Of a stretch of 64,000 nucleotides of DNA, positions 24,795 through 34,767 are shown piece after piece. This stretch comes from CAVOGJ01 sp963700865 (lineage in GTDB: Bacteria > Planctomycetota > Planctomycetia > Pirellulales > Pirellulaceae). The first letter of the stretch is position 1. Each line of letters begins with the position of its first letter. Below the pieces are notes generated by a model, which worked only from the letters and a program-made list of their open reading frames with translations, did no database searches and was not told the origin of the DNA. The position numbers and the translations under genes were made by a program. Location: positions 1,116,001 through 1,180,000 of the forward strand of contig CAVOZC010000018.1 of assembly GCA_963700865.1 (NCBI GenBank), given 5' to 3'.

Positions 24795-26768
24795 ATGCGC
24801 TGCAAAGAAATGTTTCGAACGGCTCCGCGCTGGCCAGGGATTCCCTTTCTCTTGTCGCTGCTGGTCGCCCCCCTCACCTCCTCCGCGAGCGCTGACCAGT
24901 TTCGTCTCGTGCAGGAAGAGACCAAAGCCAGGGCCGAGGTCATCGCCAGCCAACTGGAGCTGGAGGAGTGGAAGCTGCAACAGCTGATCACGTTAAGGCG
25001 CCGCGGGCACGCGTCGTGGCTGGAAGTCGCGCGACAAGAAACCTCCGTCGAGATCCTCCGCGCGGAGCAAACCGCGGAACTCGAGTTCGCCGTGGCCGTC
25101 CAGTCTCTCGTCGAGCGCGCTCGTCAGGCCCGTTCGGCGTCCGGCGTCGATTCCCCACTCGCTGAGGACCGGCCACCCGTCATCAAACTGTCGCTGCCCG
25201 GGTCGGTGCGACTGGTGGCATGGCTGGCCCCGGAGCATGCCACCCCGGAACTGCTGGCGTCATACCTGCGCCACTGCCGCGAGGCGCTCGATCCGGAAGC
25301 CACCGCTGACCGCCTGGCCGCTGCGGAAAGGCGGTTGTCGACCATCCAAAGGCGACTCCGGCGACTCGAAAAGATTTCGCCGGCACACATGTCTAAGTTC
25401 GAGATGGAGCGGGCCCGCTTGGATTTCGGCATGGCCCGCGCCGAGCTGGAACTGGCACAAGCCCTGCAAAGGCGCGAGCAGGCAGAAATCGCCCGCGCGG
25501 ATCGTTGGGCAAAGCGATTCGACGAGGAAGGCAGCGAGCCTCCGCTCGAGGCCGCGCTGCTCACGGCGGCCATGGCAACGCACGTTTCCCACGAGTCGAA
25601 CTCGGCGCTCCGGGAACAAACGCGACGCGTGGCGGCTGCCGAATCACAGCGCACCGGTGAACTGGCCGTGGCCCGGATTGAGCTGGATCAGCGGTCCGAT
25701 CGCTGGGAGAGCATCCGCACGCTCCACGCCCAAGGATTTGCGTCGCAGCGAGAGCTCCAAGAGGCCCAGGAGAAGATGGAGGCAGCCCAGTCCCACCTGG
25801 CCGAATTGCGCGGGTGTCAGCAGGGACGGGAGTCGTATCAAGCCGCGCTGTTCCCAGCGACGGAAGTCATCCCTGTTTCCGCATCCAAGCCTCCCCTTCA
25901 CGATCGGTCACGAATCTACGCATCACCGCCAACGGCGGTACTGATCGATTCGGCCGCGATCGGGCACCTGATCGAACTTCTCCGCCAAGAGGCCATCACC
26001 GTCGCCCAATGGGGTGCGGCCACCGCGACTTTGCAGCTGCGAGAAGCAATCCTGTCCAAACTGGAGGCCATCCCTTCCCCTTCGACCCCCGACGAAAATC
26101 GCCTGCCGGTCGATCCGCTGGAGGCTTCGCTTGCGCGGCGATCCGAGACAGAACGGGAAGACGCGCGGCGGGAGGTCGAACGCCAACGAGCCAGGTTGCG
26201 GGCCGCCGAGGAACGACGGGTCGCGGTGCGGCTGGAACAAGACCGCTTCTGCCAGCAGATGGCGACGCAGCTCGACGATCCGCGTCGGGCCCCGGCGGGC
26301 TCGTCAACGGCCGACTCGTCGCGTTCGGCCACCACGCAACTGGTCGCGCTCGACGCAAACCAGTTGCAGTCGATCAGCTACATCGAATCCCTCGAGCTGT
26401 TGCGTCACACGCGAAGTTGTCGGCTCTTTTTGCTCGACCGCTTCTCCCTGTCGGCTCCGCTGGGGATGTCCTGTCCCTATTCCCCCCTGCGGTTTTCCCG
26501 TGGCGCCAGGTCATGGCGGGGCGATTACCAGCCCCTCTCCCTGGACCTTTACCAGCGGGGGGCGATCGGTTGGTACACGCTTTCCGCGGCAGCCCTCGAT
26601 TGCCGGACCTACTACCTGCGCGCGCCCAGATACCTGTCTCGTCCCCCGTCCTACTACGACGACTACCCGCTGGGCATCCGCCGACCGGACCTCCGTTCGC
26701 TCCCGCCGTTCCCCGCCACCTCGTATGGATTGCCCTGGTATTTGCCGGGCGGGCCCACGAACTTTTAG
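24795..26768 (+). CDS. Exported coiled-coil protein of unknown function, 657 aa
   Basis: A signal peptide (hydrophobic GIPFLLSLLVAPLTSSASA, cleavage near residue 35) precedes long Glu/Arg/Ala-rich heptads around 36-110, 175-320 and 430-490, strongly predicted as coiled coils. The last 100 residues are Tyr/Pro/Arg-rich (YYLRAPRYLSRPPSYYDDYP). I see no enzymatic motif. The helical-hairpin composition resembles adaptor or outer-membrane-factor hairpins, and the gene stands directly upstream of a TetR-RND efflux unit that lacks an outer-membrane channel. A link is only inferred: 56 bp and the TetR operator separate it from the regulator gene. Confidence 0.65.
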   Translation: MRCKEMFRTAPRWPGIPFLLSLLVAPLTSSASADQFRLVQEETKARAEVIASQLELEEWKLQQLITLRRRGHASWLEVARQETSVEILRAEQTAELEFAVAVQSLVERARQARSASGVDSPLAEDRPPVIKLSLPGSVRLVAWLAPEHATPELLASYLRHCREALDPEATADRLAAAERRLSTIQRRLRRLEKISPAHMSKFEMERARLDFGMARAELELAQALQRREQAEIARADRWAKRFDEEGSEPPLEAALLTAAMATHVSHESNSALREQTRRVAAAESQRTGELAVARIELDQRSDRWESIRTLHAQGFASQRELQEAQEKMEAAQSHLAELRGCQQGRESYQAALFPATEVIPVSASKPPLHDRSRIYASPPTAVLIDSAAIGHLIELLRQEAITVAQWGAATATLQLREAILSKLEAIPSPSTPDENRLPVDPLEASLARRSETEREDARREVERQRARLRAAEERRVAVRLEQDRFCQQMATQLDDPRRAPAGSSTADSSRSATTQLVALDANQLQSISYIESLELLRHTRSCRLFLLDRFSLSAPLGMSCPYSPLRFSRGARSWRGDYQPLSLDLYQRGAIGWYTLSAAALDCRTYYLRAPRYLSRPPSYYDDYPLGIRRPDLRSLPPFPATSYGLPWYLPGGPTNF

Positions 26769-26800
26769 GGAATCCCGCCATGTTTTTCTGGACGGCTTGA

Positions 26801-26827
26801 CATATTTTGACGATCAGTCAAAATATG
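26801..26827. promoter_or_regulatory. TetR-type operator, perfect 11-bp palindrome arms
   Basis: CATATTTTGAC - gatca - GTCAAAATATG forms perfect inverted arms around a 5-bp centre. It overlaps the start of the TetR gene (ATG 26825-26827 is the last three bases), so binding would autoregulate the gene. A related, imperfect site lies before the adaptor gene at about 27578-27606. Confidence 0.8.
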
Positions 26828-27562
26828 AATATGAGCACGCTATCCCGCAAGCAACGTGAGATCCAGGCACGGGAGGAGAAAATCCTCGACGTGGCCCGCG
26901 AGTTGTTCATTTCCGACGGGTATCACGGTCTGAGCATGGAGCGAATTGCGGCTGAGCTGGAGTATGCGAAGGGGACGATTTATAACCATTTCCCCTGCAA
27001 GGAGGAAATCCTGATCGCACTGGCCAACCAGGCGCTGAGTATCCGCACGGAGATGTTTCGCAAGGCGGCTCAGTTTCGCGGCAGCAGCCGCGAGCGGCTG
27101 GCGGCGATCGGAGCGGCTGCCGAGTGGTTTGTCCGTCGCTTTCCCAATCACTTTGGCGTCGAACAGGTGATCCGGTCGGCCTCGGTGTGGGATAAAACGT
27201 CGGAAAAACGACGGGAGTCGATGTTGCGGTGGGAATCGACGTGTATGGAGGTGGTTGCCGGAGTCGTGCGGGACGGTGTGGCCGCCGGTGATTTGCAGTT
27301 GGCGGACCGCATGACCCCGGAAGGCATCGTGTTCGGGCTTTGGTCGTTAAGCTTCGGGGCTTACTCGATCATTGCCACCAGCCCTTCGCTCCGCGATATC
27401 GGGCTGAACGATCCCTATGACATCGTGAGGATGAACATGAATGCCATGGTCGATGGGTTGGGCTGGCGCCCCCTGTCGAGCGAATACGACTTCCTCAGTT
27501 TGTTTGACCGCTTCCAGACGGAACTCTTCTCGGACGAGCCGAGCGACGTCCTGGGTATGTGA
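26825..27562 (+). CDS. TetR/AcrR-family transcriptional regulator, 245 aa
   Basis: The N-terminal TetR HTH spans residues about 14-60: ILDVARELFISDGYHGLSME, then RIAAELEYAKGTIYNHFPCKEE, the classic helix-turn-helix followed by the YxHF motif. The C-terminal ligand domain is divergent. It begins at ATG 26825 or 26831, both hard against a perfect palindromic operator, and no clear Shine-Dalgarno sequence precedes either. It lies 41 bp upstream of the RND adaptor gene and, by context and shared operator, represses the pump operon until an effector binds. Confidence 0.9.
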   Translation: MNMSTLSRKQREIQAREEKILDVARELFISDGYHGLSMERIAAELEYAKGTIYNHFPCKEEILIALANQALSIRTEMFRKAAQFRGSSRERLAAIGAAAEWFVRRFPNHFGVEQVIRSASVWDKTSEKRRESMLRWESTCMEVVAGVVRDGVAAGDLQLADRMTPEGIVFGLWSLSFGAYSIIATSPSLRDIGLNDPYDIVRMNMNAMVDGLGWRPLSSEYDFLSLFDRFQTELFSDEPSDVLGM

Positions 27563-27577
27563 GTGCCATTTTTTTTC

Positions 27578-27606
27578 GCCAAATATTGACGAAGAGTCAC
27601 AAAATG
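27578..27606. promoter_or_regulatory. Second, imperfect TetR-type operator before the adaptor gene
   Basis: AATATTGACGAAGAGTCACAA repeats the core of the operator at 26801-26827 (TTTTGACGATCAGTCAA) with TTGAC-N5-GTCA retained. It overlaps the ATG of the adaptor gene at 27604, so repression there would control adaptor and pump. Confidence 0.6.
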
Positions 27607-28983
27607 ACCATGCGTTTCATTCTGTGGTGCCTGGTTGCCTGCGGGGCGGCCACCGGATATGGGGTCGTCCATTTCCGGGACCCCATGGCTTCCCAGCCCG
27701 CCAGCGACCCCCCGGCCCGGGCCTTGCCGGTGCCGGTCGTGCAGATCATCCCGGCGTCGTCGTATCGCCGGCGGCACGAGTACACGGGTCTGATCGTGCC
27801 CCGCCGCGCGAGCGAGCTGGGATTTGTTCGCGGCGGCAAGGTCGTGCAGTTACAGGTGGATGAGGGGGATCGCGTGGCGGCGGGGGACGTGATTGCCGAA
27901 TTGAAGGCGGACGCGCTCCGAGTGGAGCGAGCGCGGATTCGGGCGCAGGCGGATGAAGCCCTGGCGCGGTTGCAGATGCTGGAGAAGGGGCCGCGTGAGC
28001 AGACCATTCGCGCGGCGGAGGCGCGGGTGGCGAGCCTGCAATCGCGCTGCGACTTGCGAGCCAACAATCTGGCGCGGCGTCGGGGATTGATCCACGAGCA
28101 GGCCATCTCGGCCGAAGAGCTGGATGCTGCGCAGTTTGATCTGCGAGCGGCCAGGGCCGATTTGGCGGCGGCCCAAGAGCAATTGGCCGAACTCCAGGCC
28201 GGATCGCGGCAGGAGGAAATCCTGGCGCAGCGGGCGGTGGTAGAGCAGCTGGCGGCCGCCTTCCGCGCGGTCGAAGTCGACCTTGAGGACAGCCGCCTCG
28301 TGGCGCCCTTCGCGGGCACGATATCGCGCCGCATGATCGATGAGGGCGCGGTGGTGGCCGCCGGCGCTCCCGTCGTCCGACTGGTCGACGATGTCCAGCT
28401 CGAGGCACACATTGGTGTATCGATCGACGCGGTCGACGGGCTGACCCCTGGCGACGATTATGACATTTCAGGGGATACGGGCGCCTTTGGAGCTCGGTTG
28501 CGAGCGGTGTTGCCTGAGGTGAACCGTTCGACGAGGACGCGTGTCGCGGTGTTTGATCTGGCCCCGGACCAACCGGAACGACCCGCCGGCGGGGAAATGG
28601 CGCGCGTGGTGATTGAGCAGCAGGTGCTGTGTGATGGCTTTTGGGTGCCGGCCACGGCCTTACAGCGGGGCCAGCGAGGGCTGTGGCGGGTCGTGGCCGT
28701 CGTGGAAACCGGCGAGCTGGGAACGCAGGCCGAACCACGTGACGTGGAGGTTTTGTTTTCGGACGAGGATCGCGCCTTCGTGCGGGGCCTTATTTCCCCC
28801 GGAGATCGCCTCGTCACCGCGGGACTCCACCGGCTCGTCGCCGGTCAGCCGGTGGTGGCAGTGACCGAGATCGCCGCGGCGACCGAGGTGGCTCGACGAG
28901 CCAACCCGACGCCAGGGATCGGTGAGCGTCGAAATCGCTCTGATGAGCAACCACCAGCGGGCTATTACCAAGGCATACCATGA
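27604..28983 (+). CDS. RND efflux periplasmic adaptor (HlyD/MFP family), probable lipoprotein
   Basis: The 459-residue adaptor begins with a lipoprotein-like signal (LVAC at residues 10-13). It has the split lipoyl motif (ELGFVRGGKVVQLQVDEGD then DVIAEL, near 75-100), a central alpha-hairpin of about 110 residues with Arg/Glu/Ala-rich heptads, and the beta-barrel entry VAPFAGTISRRMIDEGAVV near 235. Such proteins link an inner-membrane RND pump to an outer-membrane channel. ATG 27604 overlaps the second TetR operator. The gene overlaps the pump gene by 4 bp (ATGA at 28980), so the two are translationally coupled. Confidence 0.9.
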   Translation: MTMRFILWCLVACGAATGYGVVHFRDPMASQPASDPPARALPVPVVQIIPASSYRRRHEYTGLIVPRRASELGFVRGGKVVQLQVDEGDRVAAGDVIAELKADALRVERARIRAQADEALARLQMLEKGPREQTIRAAEARVASLQSRCDLRANNLARRRGLIHEQAISAEELDAAQFDLRAARADLAAAQEQLAELQAGSRQEEILAQRAVVEQLAAAFRAVEVDLEDSRLVAPFAGTISRRMIDEGAVVAAGAPVVRLVDDVQLEAHIGVSIDAVDGLTPGDDYDISGDTGAFGARLRAVLPEVNRSTRTRVAVFDLAPDQPERPAGGEMARVVIEQQVLCDGFWVPATALQRGQRGLWRVVAVVETGELGTQAEPRDVEVLFSDEDRAFVRGLISPGDRLVTAGLHRLVAGQPVVAVTEIAAATEVARRANPTPGIGERRNRSDEQPPAGYYQGIP

Positions 28984-31900
28984 GCGACTATTTTTATCGT
29001 CATCCCCGTTTGTTGATCCTTGTGATCTGCCTGATCCTCGTGGCGGGAACTTCTTCGTTCCTGGTGTTGCCCCGGATGGAGGACCCGCTGCTTACGCAGC
29101 GCGTGTCGCTGATTACGACCATCTATCCGGGAGCCGATGCGGAACGAGTCGAGGCACTTGTGACGGAACCGATCGAAGAGGTGCTCCGCGAGATCGAAGA
29201 AATCAAAGAGGTCCGGTCTTCCAGTCGCTCGGCCGCTTCGATGGTCACGGTGACTCTGCAGGATCAGGTACAGGACGTGGACGAAGTATGGTCCCGCGTC
29301 CGCGACAAGTTGAATGACGCCCGCGGCGAGTTTCCGAAAAACGTGCTGGAACCTGACTTTCGCAAGCTGGAGATCAAGGCCTACGCCATGCTGATCGCGC
29401 TGCAGTGGGAGCACGACACGCCGCCAAACTATGCCATTCTGCGGCGGCATGCCGAGGCGCTCGAGGATCAAATCCTGGCCTTGCCAGGCACCGAGAAATC
29501 GCAACTGTTCGGTGATCCCGAGGAGGAATTCGTGGCGACGGTGGATGCGAATCAGCTGGCCCAACTTGGCTTGACGGCGGCCGATGTGGCCCGCAGTCTC
29601 GCGGCCAGCGACGCGAAAGTCTCGGCCGGCCTACTGCGGGGAGAGCGGAATGATTTTCTGATGGAGGTCGCCGGCAAACTGAACTCGATCGACCGCATCG
29701 GCAAGACTCCGCTGCGCGTCGCCGAGGATGGCGATGTCGTACGGGTGCAGGATGTGGCCGACATTCACAAAGGGATTCGCCAGCCGGTGTCGAGTCTGAC
29801 GTTGATCGATGGCAAGACGGCCATCGCCGTGGGCTTGTACGTGCGGGATGAGGCCCGCATTGATTTATGGTCGCGGGACGTCGCGGAGGTCGTGGCTGCC
29901 TACGCCAAGCAGCTTCCGCCCGGGATTCGGCTGGAGACCGTCTTTGAACAGAACGGATACGTTGCCGCGCGACTGGTCGGCCTCGTGAACAACCTGCTGC
30001 TCGGTGCGTTGGCGGTGATGGTGGTGATTCTTGTCATGATGGGGTGGCGGAGCGCCTTGATTGTGGCGGTGGCCCTCCCGCTTTCATCGTTGATGGTGCT
30101 TGCCGGCCTGCGGTTCCTGGACATCCCGGTGCATCAGATGTCGGTGACGGGGCTGATCATTGCCTTGGGATTGCTGATTGACAATGCCATCGTGATGGTT
30201 GATGAAGTCGCCACGGCGATCCGCCGCGGTGATCCGCCGGGCGTGGCGGTGCGCGACACGGTGCGGCACCTGGCCATGCCGCTGATTGGTTCGACGGTCA
30301 CCACGGCCCTGGCCTTCGCACCCATTGCCCTCATGCCCGGCCCGGCCGGTGAGTTCGTGGGGTCGATCGCGATCAGCGTGATCCTGGCCATTTTCAGTTC
30401 GCTGTTTGTGGCCATGACGATCGTTCCCGCGCTCACGGCCATGGGCATTCGTGGTGAGACGACGGCCCGCTGGTGGGACCAGGGGCTGTCTCTGCCGTTG
30501 CTGGGGCGGTGGTACGCGGCGAGCCTGCAGTTCGTTCTGCAGCGGCCCTGGCGAGGCATTGCCGGGGGCCTGCTGCTGCCCGCTCTCGGTTTTCTGGCCG
30601 CGACGCAATTGACCGAACAATTCTTTCCGCCGGCCGATCGGGACCAATTTCACATGGAACTGGAATTGTCGTCCCAGGCCTCGCTGGCCGAGACGACTCA
30701 GAACGGCGCGTGCGATCCGTGATTATGTGCTGCGGCAACCGAACATTCGCCGCGTCGACTGGTTTCTGGGCCAGAGCATCCCGCCGTTTTATTACAACAT
30801 CATTCCCCGGCGGGAGAATGCGTCGAACTACGGCCAGGCCATGGTACAGGTGGAGCGCCTGGAGGACGTCCGCGAGACGATTCGCAGCTTACAGCTGGAC
30901 CTCGATCAGCGTTTTCCTCAAGCGCGACTGCTGGTGCGGCAGCTGGAACAAGGTCCCCCCTTTGACGCTCCGGTGGAGGTGCGGCTGTTCGGGCCTGACG
31001 TGCAGGTGTTGCGGGAATTGGGGAACGAGGTCCGTATGCGTCTGGCGACGATTCCGCACGTCATTCACACCCGCTCGGATCTTGACGAGTCGATTGCCAA
31101 ACTGGCGATCGAGGTGGACGAAGAGGCGGCTCGCCTGGCGGGGCTTGACCACCAAAGCATCGCCGAGCAACTGCAGACGCAGCTCGAAGGGATCACGGGG
31201 GGTAGCGTGCTGGAGGAGACGGAGGAACTGCCCGTACGGGTTCAGTTGCGGGGGAGCTCCCGGGCCAGTCGCGAGGACATCGCGTCCCTCGAATTGCAAA
31301 CAGCCACGCTCGATCGGGCCGCCGTGGGGAACCTGCCGCTGTCGGCAGTCGCCCAATTGCGGTTGGTCGCCGATTCGGCCACCATTTCGCGACGTGACGG
31401 CCGTCGACTGAACGAAGTACAGGCCTACACCACGGCCGGGATCTTACCGGCGACGGTACTGACCCAATTGAAGCGAAGTTTGCGTGAAGATCCCATCCGG
31501 TTGCCCCCCGGCTACTCGCTGGCCTTCGGCGGCGAGGCGGCGGAGCGAGACAACGCCGTGGGAAACCTGCTGGCGAGCGTCGGGATACTGATAGTGCTGA
31601 TGATCGCGACGCTCGTCCTCTCCTTCGGCTCGTTCCGTCTGTCGGCCATCGTGGCCGTGGTCGCCGGTTTGTCGATGGGTTTGGGACTGGGTGCACTCTG
31701 GCTTTTCGGATATCCGTTTGGTTTCATGGCGATCGTGGGATCGATGGGATTGATGGGTGTGGCCATCAATGATGCGATCGTCGTCCTGGCGGGCATACGC
31801 TCGCACCACGCGGCTCGGGGTGGCGACGTGCACGCGATCGTGGAGGTGATCCAAGCGACTTCGCGGCACGTGATCGCCACATCCTTGACCACGATGGCCG

Positions 31901-32103
31901 GCTTTGCGCCGTTGATTCTCGGGGGCGGCGAGTTCTGGCCACCCCTGGCCGTGTCGATTGCCGGTGGGGTGGCCGGAGCCACGATTCTGGCACTCTACTT
32001 CGTGCCTTCGCTGTACCTGACACTGTTCTGCCGAGGTCGCTGCGCGGAATTGCAGCTCTTGCCATTTCGACACCTCCGAGCAGCCGTGCCCGCTGCTGGC
32101 TGA
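28980..32103 (+). CDS. RND-family efflux transporter, interrupted by a single-base frameshift
   Basis: Two adjoining frames (28980-30722 and 30727-32103) together make a full-length pump of about 1040 residues. The first half has GLIIALGLLIDNAIVMVDEV in TM4, with the acidic relay Asp. The second half has MGVAINDAIVVLAGIR in TM10 and ends with the paired TM11-12. The frame is lost near 30711-30716: one extra G in AACGGCGCG; deleting it joins AETTQ to ARAIRDYVLRQPN. I regard this as a sequencing error or recent mutation. Substrate class is not clear: it lacks the heavy-metal (CusA) signature and is closer to the HAE-1/AcrB-like or planctomycete efflux groups. Confidence 0.88.
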
Positions 32104-32111
32104 AAAGCGAA

Positions 32112-32140
32112 CGGGCACCGACGACCTACGTCGGTGCCCG
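32112..32140. terminator. Bidirectional hairpin between convergent genes
   Basis: CGGGCACCGAC-gacctac-GTCGGTGCCCG is a perfect 11-bp stem with a 7-nt loop between the RND pump (stop at 32103) and the PEP-CTERM gene on the other strand (stop at 32170). There is no long T-run, but its position and strength suit a two-way transcription terminator. Confidence 0.75.
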
Positions 32141-32169
32141 CGGTCATTTCAGCAAATGTCCCTTTGCGA

Positions 32170-33105
32170 TCAGCGCTTGCGGAATCGCGTCGCCGCCAAG
32201 AGACCGGCCAATATCAGCAACAGCCCACTACTCGGTTCGGGTACGAGGCGAATGTTGTCAAACACCACCACGTTGCTGTTGCCGTTCATGTCGTCCGAAT
32301 TAACCGAGTTGAACGGATCGGACTGGCCAATCATCAGCGAGCCGCCGCTGAACTGTCCGCCCGTGTTGTCGAAGGTGTTGATCACGACTCCGTTGACCAG
32401 CAAGGATACCATGCCCCCGACACTTTCGACGCCGACTTCGATCCAGCGATTGGCGGGACCGGCAAACTGGTTGCCCGGGAAATCGATGCCCGGCGTGCCG
32501 GTATTGAAGCCAGGAATCGATCCCGGCGCGATATCTTCCCAGCCGCCCAGGCCAGTTTCCGTCCCTGGCGGATTTTCGAACCGCAAGATATCGGTACCGG
32601 AACCGCCTTCGCCGTCGAATTGCCAAGCCAATCCGTCGCCATTGTCGAGGTTAAATCGCAGCGGCACCGCCGTCCCCATGCTGAACACGCCAATCGTCAG
32701 ATATTCCGTGCTGCCGTTTCCGCCGTTCCAGAAAATGTAGGCGTCGGCCGTCAGCGAGAAATCGCCGCTGGGGATATTGCCCAGCGCGGACAGCGGCACA
32801 ATCCCAACTCCTTCACCCTGGTCGATCGACACGTCGCCGTTGTCGGTCGTGTTGGTTTCAAAGGCCACGCCGATGGTCGTACCGCCCACACTGTTGGGGG
32901 CCGAGGCGGCACCGATGACGCTGTAGTCGAATGCGTAGTCGACGCTGCCGTCAAACCCGAACCCTGGGTTCTCAAGCGCCACGATCGGCGCCGACCAGCG
33001 CAACGCGCCCATGCCGTCATCCCAATCCTCAAAGAATTGGGCTCGCGCGAAGGGAGTTACTGCCAAGCCCAGCAGGATGGCAAGCTTCAAGGTTGTCTTC
33101 TTCAT
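32170..33105 (-). CDS. PEP-CTERM-anchored exported protein, 311 aa
   Basis: The signal peptide KKTTLKLAILLGLAVTPFARA (residues 2-22) is followed by a beta-rich, Gly/Asn/Asp-rich body with laminin-G/concanavalin-like character (RWIEVGVESVGGMVSLLVNG near 225, then VVVFDNIRLVPEPSS). The C-terminus LVPEPSSGLLLILAG ... RFRKR is a PEP-CTERM sorting signal. It is probably exported and processed by an exosortase encoded elsewhere. The body may bind carbohydrate, by analogy with LamG-like folds, but no ligand residue can be named. It is convergent with the RND gene. Confidence 0.8.
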   Translation of the reverse strand: MKKTTLKLAILLGLAVTPFARAQFFEDWDDGMGALRWSAPIVALENPGFGFDGSVDYAFDYSVIGAASAPNSVGGTTIGVAFETNTTDNGDVSIDQGEGVGIVPLSALGNIPSGDFSLTADAYIFWNGGNGSTEYLTIGVFSMGTAVPLRFNLDNGDGLAWQFDGEGGSGTDILRFENPPGTETGLGGWEDIAPGSIPGFNTGTPGIDFPGNQFAGPANRWIEVGVESVGGMVSLLVNGVVINTFDNTGGQFSGGSLMIGQSDPFNSVNSDDMNGNSNVVVFDNIRLVPEPSSGLLLILAGLLAATRFRKR

Positions 33106-33323
33106 CAGATCTACACCCCTTTCTAAGACGACAATCAGTCAGTGAGAGCGACAATTCGTGCGGCGAACGCCCCTGCTCCGCTCAACGGGACGATGCGCAT
33201 GGAGACGCAACTCGTTCGCTCGTGTGTACGTTTTAATTCCGTCGCATCGGTTTCGCAAGGAAATTCGCCGCGCCTTGCGAACCAAAGGCACTCAATGGAA
33301 AAATCGAAATATTCGGAAAAAGC

Positions 33324-33695
33324 TCAGCTGCCGCCGATGAGTCGGAATCCGACCAATCCTAGGGCGGTCAGCAGCAGTCCCCCCCAGCGGAGGCCGAGTG
33401 TCATTGTCTCGGGGCGACTCTTGGCGGATTCAAGTTCCAACTTCAGGGCCGCAAGCTCTTCGGTGACTTTCCGATATTCCTCCGCGTCCTGGCCGGCACT
33501 GGCGGTGAGCGGTTGACGTTGCGCCTTTTTGACTTTGATATGCAGCAGATGGGCTCGCTCGGTGAGTTCACTCATCCGTCGGCTCTTATCGACGGTCCAG
33601 ATATCTTCGGGCGGGAAGAGCATGCCCCACATCAGGCTCAGCACGACCAGCGCGAGTCCCAATCCGGCGGCGACGATACAGAGCTTGCTTTTCAT
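33324..33695 (-). CDS. Small membrane protein with coiled-coil loop, 123 aa
   Basis: The product has an N-terminal membrane segment (residues 5-27, LCIVAAGLGLALVVLSLMWGML), a 60-residue charged helical segment including EEYRKVTEELAALKLELES, and a C-terminal membrane segment (RWGGLLLTALGLVGFRLIGG). No family is recognised. It lies 34 bp downstream of the DUF1559 gene in the same direction, a frequent planctomycete arrangement of secretion-related proteins of unknown role. Confidence 0.65.
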   Translation of the reverse strand: MKSKLCIVAAGLGLALVVLSLMWGMLFPPEDIWTVDKSRRMSELTERAHLLHIKVKKAQRQPLTASAGQDAEEYRKVTEELAALKLELESAKSRPETMTLGLRWGGLLLTALGLVGFRLIGGS

Positions 33696-33729
33696 GACGC
33701 CAAAGCGGTGTGGAGCCCGGAAGTCGTCC

Positions 33730-34767
33730 TTATTGGCTTTCGTCGATCACGAATCCGTCATTGATGCACACGATCAGCGACAAAACGCCCGTGTTGATGT
33801 CATCGCCGATAAAGCGCGCGCTGCCATCTCCATAGACGGCATGGACGCCGCCAGGATGCTGGCTGCGAGGGGCGGCGGACGACCACGACTCTCGAAAGCA
33901 GGGCATGCCCAGTAGATCTGTCGCTTGTTCGTCATTCGCATCGCAATGGCGGATGTGGTCGCGATTGAACCGACCGGGCGGGTTATTGGGCGGCTGGGCA
34001 AGTTCATAAAAATCAGGATCGGGGACGAACTTGGTTTTTCCCGGCGTTCCTAAGCCGCAGGCGCTGCCGCCCAACGTCTGACTGTGGACATCGACGGACA
34101 ACAACGTGGATGCCGTCCACGCCAGTGCCCACGCGCCTCGCTGATCGTGCTGAGCGTCGCGCGTACGAACCTCGGTCAGAAACACCGTTTTCGACATGCC
34201 ATCGCGAATGCGTCGGCTGGATTGGGGCTGGTTAATCAGCGCTCCGGAAAAAACCGTTTGGCACGTGATGTGTTCTGGACCGGCATACGCGGCGTAGTTG
34301 CCCTTGCCAAACATCCGGCCGTTCGAATAGGGATCATCAAAATACATCCGCCCGAACGCGGCGTCGGAGGGACAGAGCAAGATACTGGGCTGGGCGGTGA
34401 ACAGCCCGGTTGGCTGGTTCAGGACGTTCTGCGTGAAATCGATTTGGTCGTGGATGGCCTGCTCTTCAATATAGGGAAGGATTTGCACGACCCAGCTGAA
34501 TTGTCCGCCGGAATACATGTTGAGCGTCGGTCCCGCGCCGCGGACCAGCATCTGGCTGGACGGGGGCAGTTTTCGGGAGGCGCTCTCGTAATTGAGGACG
34601 CCCAGGCCGAGGTTGCGAATGCCATTCGTGCACTGGATGCGGCGTGCCGCTTCGCGGGCCGTCTGTACGGCAGGCAAGAGGAGTGCCACTAGAATGCCAA
34701 TGATGGCGATGACAACGAGCAATTCCACCAGGGTAAAACCGCTGAGCTTCTTTGAGGTTCTCTGCAC
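33730..34767 (-). CDS. DUF1559 (type II secretion pseudopilin-like) protein, 345 aa
   Basis: The N-terminus SGFTLVELLVVIAIIGILVA is a prepilin peptidase site: cleavage after Gly10, mature Phe1, Glu5. It continues into the DUF1559 domain with LLPAVQTAREAARRIQCTN. The C-terminal H-X9-G-X-F-like motif of the family appears as HPGGVHAVYGDGSARFIGDDI near residue 310. DUF1559 proteins are greatly expanded in Planctomycetes, one of the main reasons for assigning this window. The start is GTG 34767, preceded by GGGGAGG at 6 nt; the TTG at 34797 is the longer alternative. The protein is probably exported as a pseudopilin. Confidence 0.92.
   Translation of the reverse strand: MQRTSKKLSGFTLVELLVVIAIIGILVALLLPAVQTAREAARRIQCTNGIRNLGLGVLNYESASRKLPPSSQMLVRGAGPTLNMYSGGQFSWVVQILPYIEEQAIHDQIDFTQNVLNQPTGLFTAQPSILLCPSDAAFGRMYFDDPYSNGRMFGKGNYAAYAGPEHITCQTVFSGALINQPQSSRRIRDGMSKTVFLTEVRTRDAQHDQRGAWALAWTASTLLSVDVHSQTLGGSACGLGTPGKTKFVPDPDFYELAQPPNNPPGRFNRDHIRHCDANDEQATDLLGMPCFRESWSSAAPRSQHPGGVHAVYGDGSARFIGDDINTGVLSLIVCINDGFVIDESQ

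Noticed and set aside
25814..26800. Long 328-codon open frame over the coiled-coil gene, and similar long frames at 1730-2719 (minus), 30473-31411, 3088-3684 and 35441-36451 (minus).
   Set aside because: They overlap well-supported genes in other frames, are Arg/Pro-rich as expected of shadow frames in GC-rich DNA, and have no family features.
28980..30722. Two separate half-size RND proteins (28980-30722 and 30727-32103).
   Set aside because: The junction lies inside a conserved segment and one base restores a single full-length pump.
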